This document shows, in pieces, positions 46,085 to 57,279 of a stretch of 64,000 bases of DNA. The stretch is from Ectobius pallidus. Its lineage: Eukaryota > Arthropoda > Insecta > Blattodea > Ectobiidae. Position 1 is the first letter of the stretch. Each line of letters opens with the position of its first letter. The position numbers were made by a program, and so were the translations under genes. The DNA is taken from the NCBI GenBank assembly GCA_964059195.1, contig CAXKWD010000011.1, forward strand, positions 9,316,366 to 9,380,365, read 5' to 3'. Below the pieces are notes generated by a model that had not been told where the DNA came from, searched no databases, and saw only the letters and a list, made by a program, of their open reading frames with translations.

Positions 46085-46960
46085 TCTGAAAGAACTAAAA
46101 CTCAGTTTATTATTATTTTTATTATTATTTATTATTATTATTATTGCTTTATTATTTATTGTTCAATTCCATACAGTGCATACATAAGAAAACACATATA
46201 TCACAAGGGAACATTGTCAGTTTGGAGAGTAGTTTCTCCACAATTACTATAACAAACGGTACAAGAACGAATATGAGAGCATGGCATGTGACATCCTATT
46301 TGTTATCTTGTATAAACTCTTCAATGCTGTAATATACTTCGTTTAGCAGGTATCTGGTCAACATGCTCTTAAGTTGGTTGTAACTTTCACTTTCTTTTAT
46401 CTTTCTAGGCAGCATATGAATAGCTTGGCACCAGTATATTCTGGTAACTTTTCAAATAGCTTTAATTTATGAGTGGTGGCTGCAAAATTATCTTTATTTC
46501 TTGAATCATGGTTATGGATATCAGATATTTTGACATGATTTGAAAACTGACTGGTATGTTGTCAATTTCGGTTGTCAATTTAGGTTTAAGAGATTTAGTT
46601 ATATTTGTGATTTTGTTAGTATTTGTGGGGTACATAAAAATACTACCTTGTACGTTGTTAGTTGTCACCGTATGATTTTTGTCATCTGATGTAGGTTTTG
46701 GTGAAGAGTTACTGATTGTTACAAAGTGCTCATTTAGAGCAGGTGCAATTGCTTGGGGATTGTTCATTATTTCATTCTGTTTTCTTACATAAATTGGTTT
46801 TGTACTTGATGAGTATGGCTCGTTTCTTAAGTTATTTATTATTTTCCAACTAATTTTGCTTATATTTTCATGTCTTATATTAATTTTGCAATAGGTTCCT
46901 ATTTAGTTTCTTATTAACGTATCATCATATGTTTTTTTAACACTTTTAGATTAGCCCAGT
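46085..46960 (-). pseudogene. LINE relic with (AAT)n tail
   Basis: The minus strand from about 46767 encodes an early reverse transcriptase segment (ALNEHFVTISNSS.., ..ITKSLKPKLTTEIDNIPVSF), then jumps to the C-terminus (MLPRKIKESESYNQLKSM..YYSIEEFIQDNK and stop near 46290), so the catalytic middle is deleted. A 3' untranslated part ends in an AAT microsatellite (46105-46145 on the plus strand as tta/att), the usual LINE tail. Confidence 0.75.
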
Positions 46961-47144
46961 AATTATCATCTTTGTTAGCATTTGCTCTGACTGTTGCAAT
47001 GGTTAGGTTTGCGTGCATACAATTAATTTCTGGTGTTATCTATTTACCTAATAATAATTTATCTTTTGCATATTATTATTATTATTTATTATCCAAGTTT
47101 TAACCTTATTTTACCCGAAGGTATATTAAGGTTATAGTTATTAA

Positions 47145-49526
47145 TAGGGCCCGGATGTTTATGACATGTCATATTTTTTTCCTTTGTGATGTTACCATAG
47201 CAAATATAATTTAAACATGATATCATCTGATGTGATTAGAATTATGCAATTTTCATTGGTCATATAATGTCATATTTTAGGTTTTTCAGTATTTTTTGTC
47301 ATATTTCCGTCATTTTTCATATTATGGTCATATTTTCAATCATTTTTCATTTTTTCCCATGCTTTGGCTTTTTATTCCATTTTCATTTATTTGCTTACAG
47401 CCCTCTCAGAGATGGGATTTGAACACCCCTGAATTGTTGCTTGTAACTTCTCAGTATTTTCTTCCTAAAAATACTTTCACAAAATATACGTTGGCCTACG
47501 TATATTTCTGAGAATTAGGAGAAAGAGAGAGATGCGTAAAAAGGGACAGATGCAAAGAAAGCGAACGGAGATATTAGGATGGCTATTGTCAGTTTTCATA
47601 GCAAGGTCAACTAACTGCTTCTGTACATAGCTTGAGCAGGTAGTTCTTCTTGGTGGTGCCAAGGGGAAGGGGTGATAGGAAGGAACAACCATCCCTCAGT
47701 TATTGAAAAGATTTTGCTGCATGGTGTGCTTCATCGCAATCTCAATACTCTTGGTTTATCATGCCTAAAACTAAGGGTCCGATAAGTGAAAAACTGAGAG
47801 CATTTGTACGGGAGTTTGGAGATAAGCATTTCAGTACAGATGGCACAATTCTGTTCTGTAAGCTGTGCGAAGTTAAGGTAGAATCTAAAAAGCGATTTAA
47901 TGTGCAACAGCACTGCAGTACGGCAAAACACAAAAACAATTTGACTCGAAATGTTGCATCAGAGAACCGCCAACAGCTCATGTTTGAGAAGATTTCATCA
48001 TCGTCCACCACAAGCAAAATGTCTGATTTTAACAAGGATTTATGTACAATGATGATGTCTGCTAATATACCGCTGGAGAAAGTTAATAATCAGCACTTCA
48101 GCAATTTTCTGCAGAAATACACTAATCAGCACATTCCTAATGCAACAACACTTCGCAAGAACTACGTGACTACTTGTTACGAAGATGTTTTAAATAGGAT
48201 ACGATCTTGCGTCGCTGATAACAAGATTTGGGTTTCTATGGATGAAACCAGCGACGCTGAAGGAAGGTATGTAGCAAACGTTGTTGTTGGTGTTTTAAGG
48301 GAAGACCGACCAGGTGAAAAATTTCTCATTTCTTGTGAAGCATTGGAGAGGACTAACCACTCAACTATTGCTGTTACCTTCGACAACGCATTGAATCTGT
48401 TGTGGCCTGAGGGAGTGAAGAGAGAAAATGTTCTTCTTCTAGTAACTGATGCAGCTCCCTACATGGTGAAAGCTGGCAAAGGTCTGCAGCTTCTCTATCC
48501 TAAAATGATACATGTAACATGCATTGCGCATGCACTACATAGGGTTGCAGAAGAAATTCGGGGAAATTATCCTGATGTGGACAAATTAATTGCAACAGTA
48601 AAAAAGATCTTCATCAAAGCTCCACTTCGAGTGCAGAAATTCAAGGAAATTGCCTCTTCTGTTCCTTTGCCTCCCCAGCCCATCCTCACACGATGGGGAA
48701 CGTGGCTTAATGCTGCAAACTACTACTGTGCCAACTACAATGTTATCGAAGATGTTGTTAATGAGTTCAACGAAGGCGAAGCTTCCTCCATCAAAACTGC
48801 AAAGACGCTATTTTCAAATTCTACACTGACCGGGGACCTCGCTTATATTAAGTCAAATTTCAGTATAATATCAACAACAATCACACAATTAGAAGAAACT
48901 GGTGTTAAACTCTGTGATGCTCTTCACCTTGTGACAAATGTGGAAAGTGAGTTAACGGCTGCACGTGGTAAAGTTGGTGAATGTGTTAAAGAAAAACTAC
49001 AGCGTGTGCTAGGTCGGAACGAAGGGTACTCTACACTTTGCAAGATTGGCGACATTCTATGTGGTAAGCCAGTGACATTCCACGAAGGTGAGCCTGAATT
49101 CAACAGTAATGATTTGACTTATTTCAAATATGCCCCAATAACATCCTGCGACGTTGAGCGGTCTTTCTCCCGATATAAGTCAATGCTGAGTGAAAATAGA
49201 AGATCGTTTTTATTTGAAAACTTTAAAATGCATGTGATCTGTTATTGCAATTCTTTGTGACTGTCCATCATAATGAAACATTTCTTTCATTTTGTGTAGT
49301 GTCGAGTGTGTCTTATGGTTTGTTTAAATAAATTCAAAAATTTATTAATAAAGATTAATATTATTATTTATTAATGTGTTCTCATAAAATTTTAATTGAA
49401 AAAACCGACAAGATTTTGGAAAAAAAATTGTCTTTAGGTCATATTATTAGTCATATTTCGCCATTTTTTAGGTCATAAAGGCTTGCATATTTCTAACATT
49501 TTTAGGTCATAAACATCCGGGCCCTA
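47145..49526 (+). mobile_element. complete hAT transposon, 2382 bp
   Basis: 21-bp perfect TIRs starting TAGGGCCCGGATGTTTATGA, flanked by a perfect 8-bp target duplication gttattaa (47137-47144, 49527-49534). Contains one uninterrupted transposase gene (47761-49260) in the same sense as unc80. Subterminal zones repeat the words tatgacctaaa / gtcatatttt, probable transposase sites. Identical TIRs, perfect duplication and an intact frame point to recent insertion. Confidence 0.95.
47761..49260 (+). CDS. hAT-family transposase, 499 aa, apparently intact
   Basis: Cut-and-paste DNA transposase. ATG at 47761, stop at 49258-49260. A BED/C2H2-like zinc finger near the N-terminus (C33, C36, H51, H57: LFCKLCEVK..QQHCSTAKH) should bind DNA. 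The RNase-H-like core shows the first Asp in VSMDETSDAEG (D161), the second in LLVTDAAPYM (D230), the C-x2-H signature in TCIAHALHRV (C254/H257), the RW pair at 311-312 (ILTRWGTW), and the catalytic Glu in SCDVERSFSRYKSML (E466) within the C-terminal dimerisation region. The length is slightly short for the family. An AATAAA-type signal follows near 49349. No introns or frameshifts seen. Confidence 0.95.
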   Translation: MPKTKGPISEKLRAFVREFGDKHFSTDGTILFCKLCEVKVESKKRFNVQQHCSTAKHKNNLTRNVASENRQQLMFEKISSSSTTSKMSDFNKDLCTMMMSANIPLEKVNNQHFSNFLQKYTNQHIPNATTLRKNYVTTCYEDVLNRIRSCVADNKIWVSMDETSDAEGRYVANVVVGVLREDRPGEKFLISCEALERTNHSTIAVTFDNALNLLWPEGVKRENVLLLVTDAAPYMVKAGKGLQLLYPKMIHVTCIAHALHRVAEEIRGNYPDVDKLIATVKKIFIKAPLRVQKFKEIASSVPLPPQPILTRWGTWLNAANYYCANYNVIEDVVNEFNEGEASSIKTAKTLFSNSTLTGDLAYIKSNFSIISTTITQLEETGVKLCDALHLVTNVESELTAARGKVGECVKEKLQRVLGRNEGYSTLCKIGDILCGKPVTFHEGEPEFNSNDLTYFKYAPITSCDVERSFSRYKSMLSENRRSFLFENFKMHVICYCNSL

Positions 49527-49834
49527 GTTATTAATAATCATTTAACATATCTAAATATTAAAATAATATAAGTACAAAAGTATTGAGTAATGAGATGGCT
49601 AACAATTTAACATGATATGACTAACACTATTTGGTTAAAGTCCAGTTTTAACAAATATATAAATTTAGAAATAGTGTATGAAATGGTTAACAACATACGC
49701 TAATAGTTAACTTAGTTGCTGATACAGTATCTGATATACATTTCTAACTATAGAACTTAACTACTGGTACAATTTTATCTTTGGAAATATTGTATTTAAA
49801 AGTTATATAAAGTATTTATATGATTTACGGTTTA

Positions 49835-50040
49835 CTAAAACATCTGTGAGTGGCTTAGAAAGTGTGCAGTCCACAGATTCCAACAACAATCTAAGTTCGT
49901 ATCTCTCACTATGAAATAGTGGACAGTCGAATAGTATATGTGTGACATTTTGGGTATCTTCTCCACAGATGCATTCCGGGCTAGGTTTAAGATGGAATCT
50001 ATGTATATATTTTGCATATCCTTTTGACTAGGGGGCAATG
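49835..50040 (-). pseudogene. LINE reverse transcriptase C-terminal zinc knuckle
   Basis: The minus-strand frame reads SPECICGEDTQNVTHILFDC then PLFHSERYELRLLLES, the Cys-x-Cys..His..Cys knuckle closing reverse transcriptases of the R1/I/LOA type. It continues to DVLVNRK and a stop near 49830. Isolated 5'-truncated fragment; 3' remains lie toward 49535. Confidence 0.8.
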
Positions 50041-50348
50041 TAGATTAATTTAATAATTAATTGTATCATAAAGGTAGTTTATTTTCATTTCTGGATCATC
50101 TAGGCCTACACCTAACCCTAGTAGCACACTTCGTTGGCCCAATGTTGGGAAATGGTCGCCATGTTTCGTTGGTCAACGGTTAGGAATGTCCGTCGGGGTT
50201 CGGTTGGCAAAGTGCATTTTACCCAACCAACTGCCAACTGTAGCCAACCAATATCCAACAAAATCCCAACAGTTGGGAATGTTCGTTGGCGATCTGTTGG
50301 GCCATCATTGTAATGCCAACAGAATGCCAACTGTTGCCATCCGAATTC

Positions 50349-50885
50349 CATCCATAAGCCAACCAAAATCCAACGATTTCCCTACATTCCTCCATTGGGT
50401 TCTGCTTTTTGCCTTGGTTTCATGTTTATTTTGTCACAATTAGGTAGTTGATAAAATATTTACCCCAGCAACTGCAATTTAAGAATGACTTATAAATCCA
50501 TGCAAATCTTTCGCACTTCACCCCTTTTGATAATAGTCCAAGAAAACCAAGTATTTAGCTAACTAATAAATTCACTCATACAGATTCACAAAACACAGTA
50601 TACAGTTCATATGTTGCTCTTAATTCAACCGTATACTGTATTTTGTGAATGTATAAGAATGAATTTATTAGTTAGCTAAATGCCTAGTTTTCCTGGGCAC
50701 CTATCAAAAGGGGCGAAGTGCGAAAGATTTGCATGGACTTGCTAATCATTCTTAAATTGCAGTTGCCGAGGAAAATATTTTATAAACTACCTAATTATGA
50801 TAAAATAAACATGAAACCAAGACAAGAAAGCAGAACCTAATGGAGAAATATAGGGAAATCATTGGATTTGGATGGCTTATTGATG
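50349..50885. repeat. 537-bp inverted repeat
   Basis: Left arm (ccataagccaaccaaaatcc.., ttgggttctgctt, catgtttattttgtcac) is mirrored on the right (gcagaacctaatgg, ggatttggatggcttattga). Arms about 255 bp around a 27-base centre (50604-50630). The left arm is continuous with the gttgg-rich end of the surrounding element, so the symmetry arose by inverted duplication of that element's own sequence. Confidence 0.85.
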
Positions 50886-50891
50886 GTTATA

Positions 50892-51373
50892 CAGTGCTTT
50901 CACTGTATGACTTGGTTGGCAATCGCACGGGCCGCTCCACCGACACAGATTAACCGCATGCGAGGCCAGATCACGGTACTCCAGGCGAATCGATATATTT
51001 CCGTAATTGTAATCACAATAAAATATGAAAATATAAAATAAAAATACAAACTTACCTTATCACAGGAGATGTTGGAAATGCCGTCCTTCTGCATCATTAC
51101 ATCTACGTCACCTTTTGAGGAAATTGCTATTCACACGCAGTAGTTCTAATGTATAATTATGTTGTGGCATTTTTAAAACACTACAAGCAAAACTAAAAAC
51201 TACTTTAACCATAAGAAAACACAAACACTGCTGTAATAATTATTCACGTGTGAACACAATCAGATCACATGCTAGACTTCAGCGGTGAGACGAGACATCA
51301 CTCTGGAGCTTGATGCATGAGTCACGGAGTCGGCCCGCGCGATTGCTGGCCAAGTCGTACAGTGAAAGCACTG
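50892..51373. mobile_element. CAGTG-type MITE, TA target
   Basis: TIRs CAGTGCTTTCACTGTATGAC (left) and, inverted, CAGTGCTTTCACTGTACGAC (right), continuing to gcaatcgc.cgggcc; TA on both flanks. The internal minus-strand piece (DGISNISCDKV at a GT donor) matches the piece carried by the foldback at 14025-14695, so both belong to one family. Confidence 0.8.
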
Positions 51374-51656
51374 TAATACTAATGGTCGAGAACTTCATCC
51401 CATGTTGCATCTTCTTCCTCCATTCTTCTACATTGGCAGATGGTTGTCTTCATGACTGAAACCGCTATTTCTTTATCAAGTGGCTCCTCGTCTTCATGAG
51501 GCTATGTGCACCTTGGTCCAGAATTCTATACCTCAGAAAAATGGTGATACATGGTATAACATAAGGAAAGAATCTTGGCTATAGGCTAAATAAAATTCAG
51601 AGAAATGAATAATGAATAGTTTATTGTTATTGCTGCTTTACAAGTTATGGATAAGT

Positions 51657-51661
<5 letters not shown>

Positions 51662-51719
<58 letters not shown>
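51662..51719. repeat. (TA)n microsatellite
   Basis: About 29 uninterrupted TA units. Confidence 0.98.
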
Positions 51720-51722
<3 letters not shown>

Positions 51723-51960
51723 GAACTACATTTTAACATGTATTAATTAATAAACTTCATTTTTATGCAATGTGAAAATAGTTGATTTATGTAAGTTGAT
51801 CTTTCCACCTTATGCCCTCAATATAGTCTAGGAAATCCAAGAATGTTACCATTAACGTTTACAATATTATATGGTGTTAATCTTTATATTCTCATATAAG
51901 TAACAATGTGCAATCTTTTAGCCTACTGTGATTACTTAATTTGTCTTGTGACCAGTTATA

Positions 51961-52568
51961 ATAATAAATTAGTATTGCGCACAACGTGCATTGTGAGTAA
52001 ATCAGTCTTCACAGCAGAAAGCGGTTAGGGATTCGTTTCGCCTCTTGCAGTTTAGTGCATGGTACCTGTCGCATGCTTCACCACATTTAGTGCACGCGCA
52101 TCCCGCTCCTGGGTCGTGATAATGTTTAGTGGCACACAACTTAAAATGGAAACCGTGGACTGAGAATCTTGTCGCCGCATGCCTCAGCTTATATCCCCCC
52201 TGCATCCATTCACGATTCACAAATGCATCCGTGCTGTAGAATGCCTCCCATATAGTTGCCTTCTTTGATTTCAAGGCCTCCAGGGCATCTACGTACGCCT
52301 TCGTCACAGGCAGTAACATTTGAACATGCAGCTCCTCAATAAAGAATGGTTCTCTTGCCAGTTCATAAATAAGACGTGATGGTGTAAATTTCGACACACA
52401 GAGCACTCTCTTTAGGTATCCCACCTTCACTTTCTCCAAGAGTTCCAATTGTTTAGCTCGTAGGTGAGGCCATACATGTTCTATGCCATAGGTCGCCACT
52501 GGTTTGACTTTCAGGTTAAAGAGTTTTACTGCCGTTCCAATAGATAGTTTGCCGGGATGGTTGATGTC
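51961..52568 (-). mobile_element. 5'-truncated LINE with 14-bp target duplication
   Basis: Direct repeats tgtgaccagttata at 51947-51960 and 52569-52582 bound the insertion. The minus strand carries the last part of a reverse transcriptase and a short AT-rich tail, consistent with target-primed insertion. Confidence 0.85.
52002..52499 (-). pseudogene. LINE reverse transcriptase C-terminal fragment, 165 codons
   Basis: YGIEHVWPHLRAKQLELLEK, YLKRVLCVSKFTPSRLIYEL and a closing CACTKCGEACDRYHALNC (Cys-x2-Cys..His..Cys knuckle) are typical of the thumb and C-terminus of non-LTR reverse transcriptases. Open throughout but lacks the polymerase domain. Also includes MQGGYKLRHAATRFSVHGFH, an insect LINE-type segment. 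Confidence 0.8.
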
Positions 52569-52984
52569 TGTGACCAGTTATAGCATCACCATTATTAGGC
52601 TTATACGTTAGAAATATAATCAACTCTATCAAGTAACTTCCATTCTATTTGCCTGTATAATTTATAAAACATAGTTCATAACAGGGTTAAAAGGCGTATT
52701 TACATTATGTTTGAAAAACAGTCTAATCTGATTAGCTTAACCTGTAAGAGCTTTATTTCTAAAATGCTGTTCCATCTATTTCTGTAGACCTATGCACTTA
52801 ATAGATTAGCTTATTCATTATCAAATAATATTTAAAAGAATTCATTATAGGCTTAAAAAAGCTTTAACAATTTGTGTAAAATCTCTTTAAAAAAATCATA
52901 ATAATTCTATCTATTATATTCTTAATTTACATTCAATTACAATTTTGATTGTAAGATACAGTTTGTAACATAATCTGAGTGTGT

Positions 52985-53190
52985 TCAAAAACAGGGTGCT
53001 TAGGAAAATATTTGGGCCTATGGGAGAGATGAAAATGGGGACTGGAGGAAACTGCATAACGACGAGCTTCATAATCTGTACTCGCCACCAGATATAGTAA
53101 GGGAAATTAAATCACAGGGAATGAAATGGGCTAATTGTGGGGGATAGTAGGATGGAATTAGTACAGAATTGGGTTGAATGCCAGGTGCAA
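52985..53190 (+). pseudogene. LINE fragment, same family as 29344-31445
   Basis: VFKNRVLRKIFGPMGEMK, then after a frameshift WRKLHNDELHNLYSPPDIVR and EIKSQGMKWA. This is the conserved end segment also present near 29650 (minus). Sits in the loop of the large inverted repeat. Confidence 0.75.
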
Positions 53191-53838
53191 GGGTATTTTA
53201 TGTTTATTGTGAAATATTAGGTGACATGCCAATCACAATTACGCATTACCGGCGTTGAGCAGCGGCTACAGGCATGATGGCATGACCTGCGGGGAAGCGG
53301 GGCAGGCGGCAAGCAGGAAGTGGCCAGGCGAGTGGAAAGGGGAACGCGTGGGGCGCAAAGTTCCATTATTCCCATTTTATTCCATAATCTAGTAATATTT
53401 TACTTTTACAAAGACTGATGTTAGGATCATTAGCGAAATTGATTAGGCCTACACACAACATTTTAGACTTAATTTTAAATGTAATTCTACAAACTGTAGC
53501 CTATTGGGGTTATAACCAAAATTGTGACTGAATGTAGGCCTAAATTAAGAATAGAACAGATAGAATTCTTTAGAAATTTGAAGAGATTTTACATGTTTGG
53601 TAAAGTTGTTTTAAATAACCTAATCTATTAAGTGCACATATAGGCCTATAGGGATAGATGAAACAATTTGATGGAAAAGGATTCTAGCAATCAAGTTAAG
53701 CTAATCAGATTTAGACGGTTATTCAAACATAATGTAAATGCATTTTTAACCCTGTCATGAACTATGTTTCTAAATTATACAGGCAAATAGAATGCAAATT
53801 ACTTGGTAGAGTTGATTATATAACTAACGTAGGCCTAA

Positions 53839-54181
53839 AGCTCTATCCACAACGTGCAGTTGGCAGTCTGTAGTCGGTAGTCAAAGTAAAACGTGTGGTG
53901 AGTATGCCATTCACAAAGTACGGTACAGTTGCAGTCAGCAGTTGGTATTTGGCAGTCGAGAAATTCATCTTCGACTACCGACTGCAAGTTACATATTACG
54001 AGATTGAAAATTATTTACTAGTGCAAAGAAATAGATTAGGTTACTATGAAAAGCAAGATGTGTTTATTATAGCCTACATATTGTGCACTATAAATCAATT
54101 CCTTCCCATTATTTGTACTGTAAAATGTTTCCCTAACCTCAATGTTAACTGCATATTGTACTGCACATTGTGGATAGAGCT
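53839..54181. mobile_element. TAA-flanked MITE, 343 bp
   Basis: Ends AGCTCTATCCACAACGTGCA and, inverted, AGCTCTATCCACAATGTGCA; TAA directly repeated on both flanks (53836-53838, 54182-54184), a Harbinger-type target. Includes a cagtyggcagtc-like internal repeat. Inserted in the right arm of the 51784-54400 inverted repeat. Confidence 0.8.
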
Positions 54182-55497
54182 TAATAATGATGGCATAACT
54201 GGTCACAACACAACTGGGTAACAAATTAATTAATCAAAGTACCGGCAATTAAAGGCTAAGAGTGCACATTATAACTTATATGAGAATATAAAGACATCAT
54301 AATTAAATGTTACTGGCAACATTCCCTGGATTTCTGAGGGCATAACGTGGAAAGACTTACATAAATTTATATAACATGCGTTTACATGAAATACTAAGGC
54401 CTACGGTAACATGCACGGTATAATAAATCGAAATACTTGATTCTGACACATAACTGCATGCTCCATATATGCAGGTTTGAAATCTTGAAAATCCCAATTG
54501 ATCTTGCGAACTGTTCCAATTTAGTTGGAATTTCGTTGCTTATGCTCCTCCTTTGCTTTGATTTCCTTCTGCCTTAATTTCAGTAAATCATCTGAAACAA
54601 ATAAAGGTACCTCTTCAATTATAACATAAATTTAGAATAGCCTATAAATGATAGGCCTATTTATTTTTAGAGGCTGTATTTCATGCAACACTCATAATAC
54701 AGTATTGTGTAAAAATGATAACGTTATATATTCAGAGAACAATCAAAGGGCTTACCTAATATTATGTAAAAGAACGAGAATCAAACACTACCATTCGGGT
54801 TCTTCCTTAATACAATCAAGATGGCGAATGACGGTTATGCGATGTTATGCGTGGTTGTCGACGACCTACGAGCTATGCCGGAAATTTCCGAAGAGGACAT
54901 GAGCATCTAGCGCGCAGGATGAGAAGCTTGAATAATTAATGAATTAACACAGTTTATTTTATAGGAAATAAAAATTTAACGCTTGTAATGTTATTTCAAC
55001 ACTTTTTAATTTTAACATAAATGCGATTATATTCCAACAAAAAAAATTGTTGGGCCAACAATCAAACCCCAACGGTAGGACGATCGGGCAAAGCAACCGA
55101 TAAATGCGTTGGCGCAACCGAGGAAATTACAACTAACGTTTTCCCAGCATATCCCTTCCATGCCAACCAAATCCTTCCGTTGGGCCAACGAAGTGTGCTA
55201 CTAGGGAAGATATCACTTTATTTATTATCATCTCAGTTTTCTATTATTCATATTTAGCCTCTCTCCATTCTGGCCTTTTGAATCCTCATACGAGAAAAAT
55301 AATGCCATTTGACTGATACTGTTCTAGATATAGATTTAGGTATAGATTTATAGTATGAGCTATTAATTCTATTATTATTATTTAGGTAATATCTTATCCC
55401 TTTCCCCCATTTATACTTCTGTATTACTGATAAGAAAAATGCATTTCCAGTTCAAAGTTAAATTTAGTATTGAATAGTTATTGTTTTTTTTTTTAAG

Positions 55498-55613
55498 TCA
55501 AATGGGCCAGACTCTACAGAAAGCGAAAAAACGGGTGGAAGATCATCTCAATAAATTTGGTTTTGGAAAAATAAAAAAGAAAGATGGAAGTGTTGAAGAA
55601 AATCAGGGAAGTT
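55498..55613 (+). CDS. unc80: unc80 exon 12 of window
   Basis: Acceptor tgtttttttttttaag, donor gtaagt. T completes AG|T (Ser), then QMGQTLQKAKKRVEDHLNKF and GFGKIKKKDGSVEENQGS with one base over. Very basic amphipathic helix. This exon fixes the donor of exon 11. Confidence 0.92.
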
Positions 55614-55734
55614 GTAAGTATATTAAATGTGAATTCTCTGCTGCAATTTAAACATTTTATAGCTTGTATGCTACATGAAGAAATTAAAATGTTTCCTAAG
55701 TACATTTTGTTATGTTTTCTGTTTTGTGCTGCAG

Positions 55735-55925
55735 ACTTAAGTCGACGTAACTCATATGAAATGGGAGACCATTCTCGTGACTCTGAGTTTGTGGTGCTAA
55801 AGGAGCGGAAACTGGTGCCAATCATGCCAGTGTACAATGGAATGCTGAGGTTTTCATTTCTGTTAGAAACCTGTCAGCCTGGCTCTGTTCCTGATCCTCA
55901 TTTGTTAGCTGCTGTACTTGATTTA
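55735..55925 (+). CDS. unc80: unc80 exon 13 of window
   Basis: Acceptor ttttgtgctgcag after a 121-bp intron, donor gtgagt. T|AC (Tyr), then LSRRNSYEMGDHSRDSEFVV, LKERKLVPIMPVYNGMLRFS and FLLETCQPGSVPDPHLLAAV LDL; phase 0 out. The hydrophobic helical second half fits a HEAT/ARM-like repeat. Confidence 0.95.
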
Positions 55926-56144
55926 GTGAGTAAATAGCAATATTTTAGGAGAATGGTTTAACAGAAATACTATTCTGAGGAATTATGAATACATATCTAC
56001 ATTAGTGAGTAAATACTTTTGTACTATTTGACTGTCAATAGGTAAATAGCAGGAAACTGAATAACATGCGACGGTAGTTGAACATTTCCTTCAATATATT
56101 TAGGCCTACTAGACCTTCTAACTCATGTACACACTAATTTTGAC

Positions 56145-56390
56145 CAATACAACACACAACATACTCATGAACACAACACCAGAAACAAAGAGTTGTTAAA
56201 ATTTCCTTCCCATAGATAACCCTCCTAGAGCGCACCCCACAATACATGGGCATAAAAGCATACAATAAAATATCAAACAAAACAAAAGCATTAAATAGCA
56301 GACAATTCAAAATTAGAATTAAAAACTGGTTATTGCAAAGAACATATTACTCAATCAGAGAATTCCTTGAAGTTGAGGTTAGCATATAAT
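56145..56390 (+). pseudogene. LINE reverse transcriptase C-terminal relic
   Basis: HNTRNKELLKFPSHR.., YMGIKAYNKISNKTKALNSR and FKIRIKNWLLQRTYYSIREF, then stop. Matches the order YNTRQKS..FNKLP..KAFYTIEDFL of the LINE at 33063. One frameshift. Confidence 0.7.
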
Positions 56391-57279
56391 TATAATTAAT
56401 CAACAAATAGCAAAAAAGAATCATTCCATTTTCAAGCACTCATTAATAGCATTAGAAAAATATTTGTAATCATGATTTACAAGTAATATAGTGTAGGCCT
56501 ATGCTAGAATATTCCTAGTTTGTAACTTAGCAAGTAAGCTCAACTTGACGAGTCACCAGTTTACCAGCCAAAGCTGAATAAATGTAAACAATATGTGACA
56601 ATAAATTAACATTAACATTAACATTAACAATGCACTGAACTTCATTAACCCTGGAGCAGTCATGTTGGTATTATAACCATGATATTGATAAAGAAAAACA
56701 TGCATTTGAAAACAAAATTACATTACTAGTTCTGAAATACCGACTTTGATTCCATGATGATTGAACTTTCACCAAAAGTAAGAGGCAGGTACAATTAAAA
56801 AAATTCATTAAAAACCTAAGATATGAGGGATGCTGTCAAAGACCTCTAGAAAAGTGATGAAAGTAAGTGGAACAAAAGCAAACAGCCAAGGGCTCGCCCC
56901 AAATAGGCATAGCAATAGGGACTCAAATTCTCATAAATTAATAGAAGTGATGTATGAAAGTATTTTTGTAAGTAAGTTTACTGAAAAATATTCAAAAGTC
57001 AAAAGAATTAAATTGTGTGAAAGAAATTGTGTGGTCAGAAAAATAAGGAAAAAATTAATTTCAACATCCCCAAGGATGTAAAAATTCATACACCAACAGG
57101 AAAGATACAATGTCTACAGGAGATGCAGGATAACACATCGGTTTACTTTGTCTGGAGAGGAAGGCAAGAGTCTGAAATATTTCTAAAGAAGATGTAGATA
57201 TGTATTCATGAAACCAAAGAATGTTGTTTCTGTTTCTGTACATGACAATATTTTAGGAGAAAAATTTCTCTGACACTGG

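Larger units (their letters stand above)
51784..54400. repeat. large interrupted inverted repeat
   Basis: Left arm 51784-51960 resumes at 52583-52910; the right arm is roughly 53540-53838 resuming at 54185-54400. Matching words: tatgtaagttgatctttcca with tggaaagacttacataaatt's region, tgaccagttata with tataactggtcac, ctaatctgattagctt with aagctaatcagattta, agttcataacagggttaaaa with its mirror. The left arm is split by a LINE (51961-52568) and the right by a MITE (53839-54181), both of which came later. Confidence 0.75.
50116..55206. mobile_element. 5.1 kb TIR element, same family as 10380-11473, multiply nested
   Basis: Left end CCCTAGTAGCACACTTCGTT, right end the same inverted, flanked by AA on each side. 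The first 170 bp match the right end of the 1.1 kb element and the last 400 bp match its left end. Inside are an inverted repeat (50349-50885), a CAGTG-type MITE (50892-51373), a TA microsatellite, a second large inverted repeat with a LINE in one arm and a MITE in the other (51784-54400), and a LINE fragment in the loop. A minus-strand stretch near 54515-54595 (KLRQKEIKAKEEHKQRNSN after an AG) may be a coiled-coil relic of the element's own protein. Confidence 0.65.
45876..55497 (+). other. unc80 intron between exons 11 and 12
   Basis: 9.6 kb, almost entirely mobile DNA: LINE relic (46085-46960), intact hAT (47145-49526), LINE end (49835-50040) and the 5.1 kb nested element (50116-55206). 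55207-55497 is plain intron. Confidence 0.85.

Noticed and set aside
46462..50040. Idea that the LINE pieces either side of the hAT (46462 and 49835) are one element split by its insertion
   Set aside because: On the minus strand the piece that comes first (49835-50040) is a C-terminus, and the later one (46767) is an early RT segment followed by its own C-terminus. The order is wrong for a single interrupted copy.
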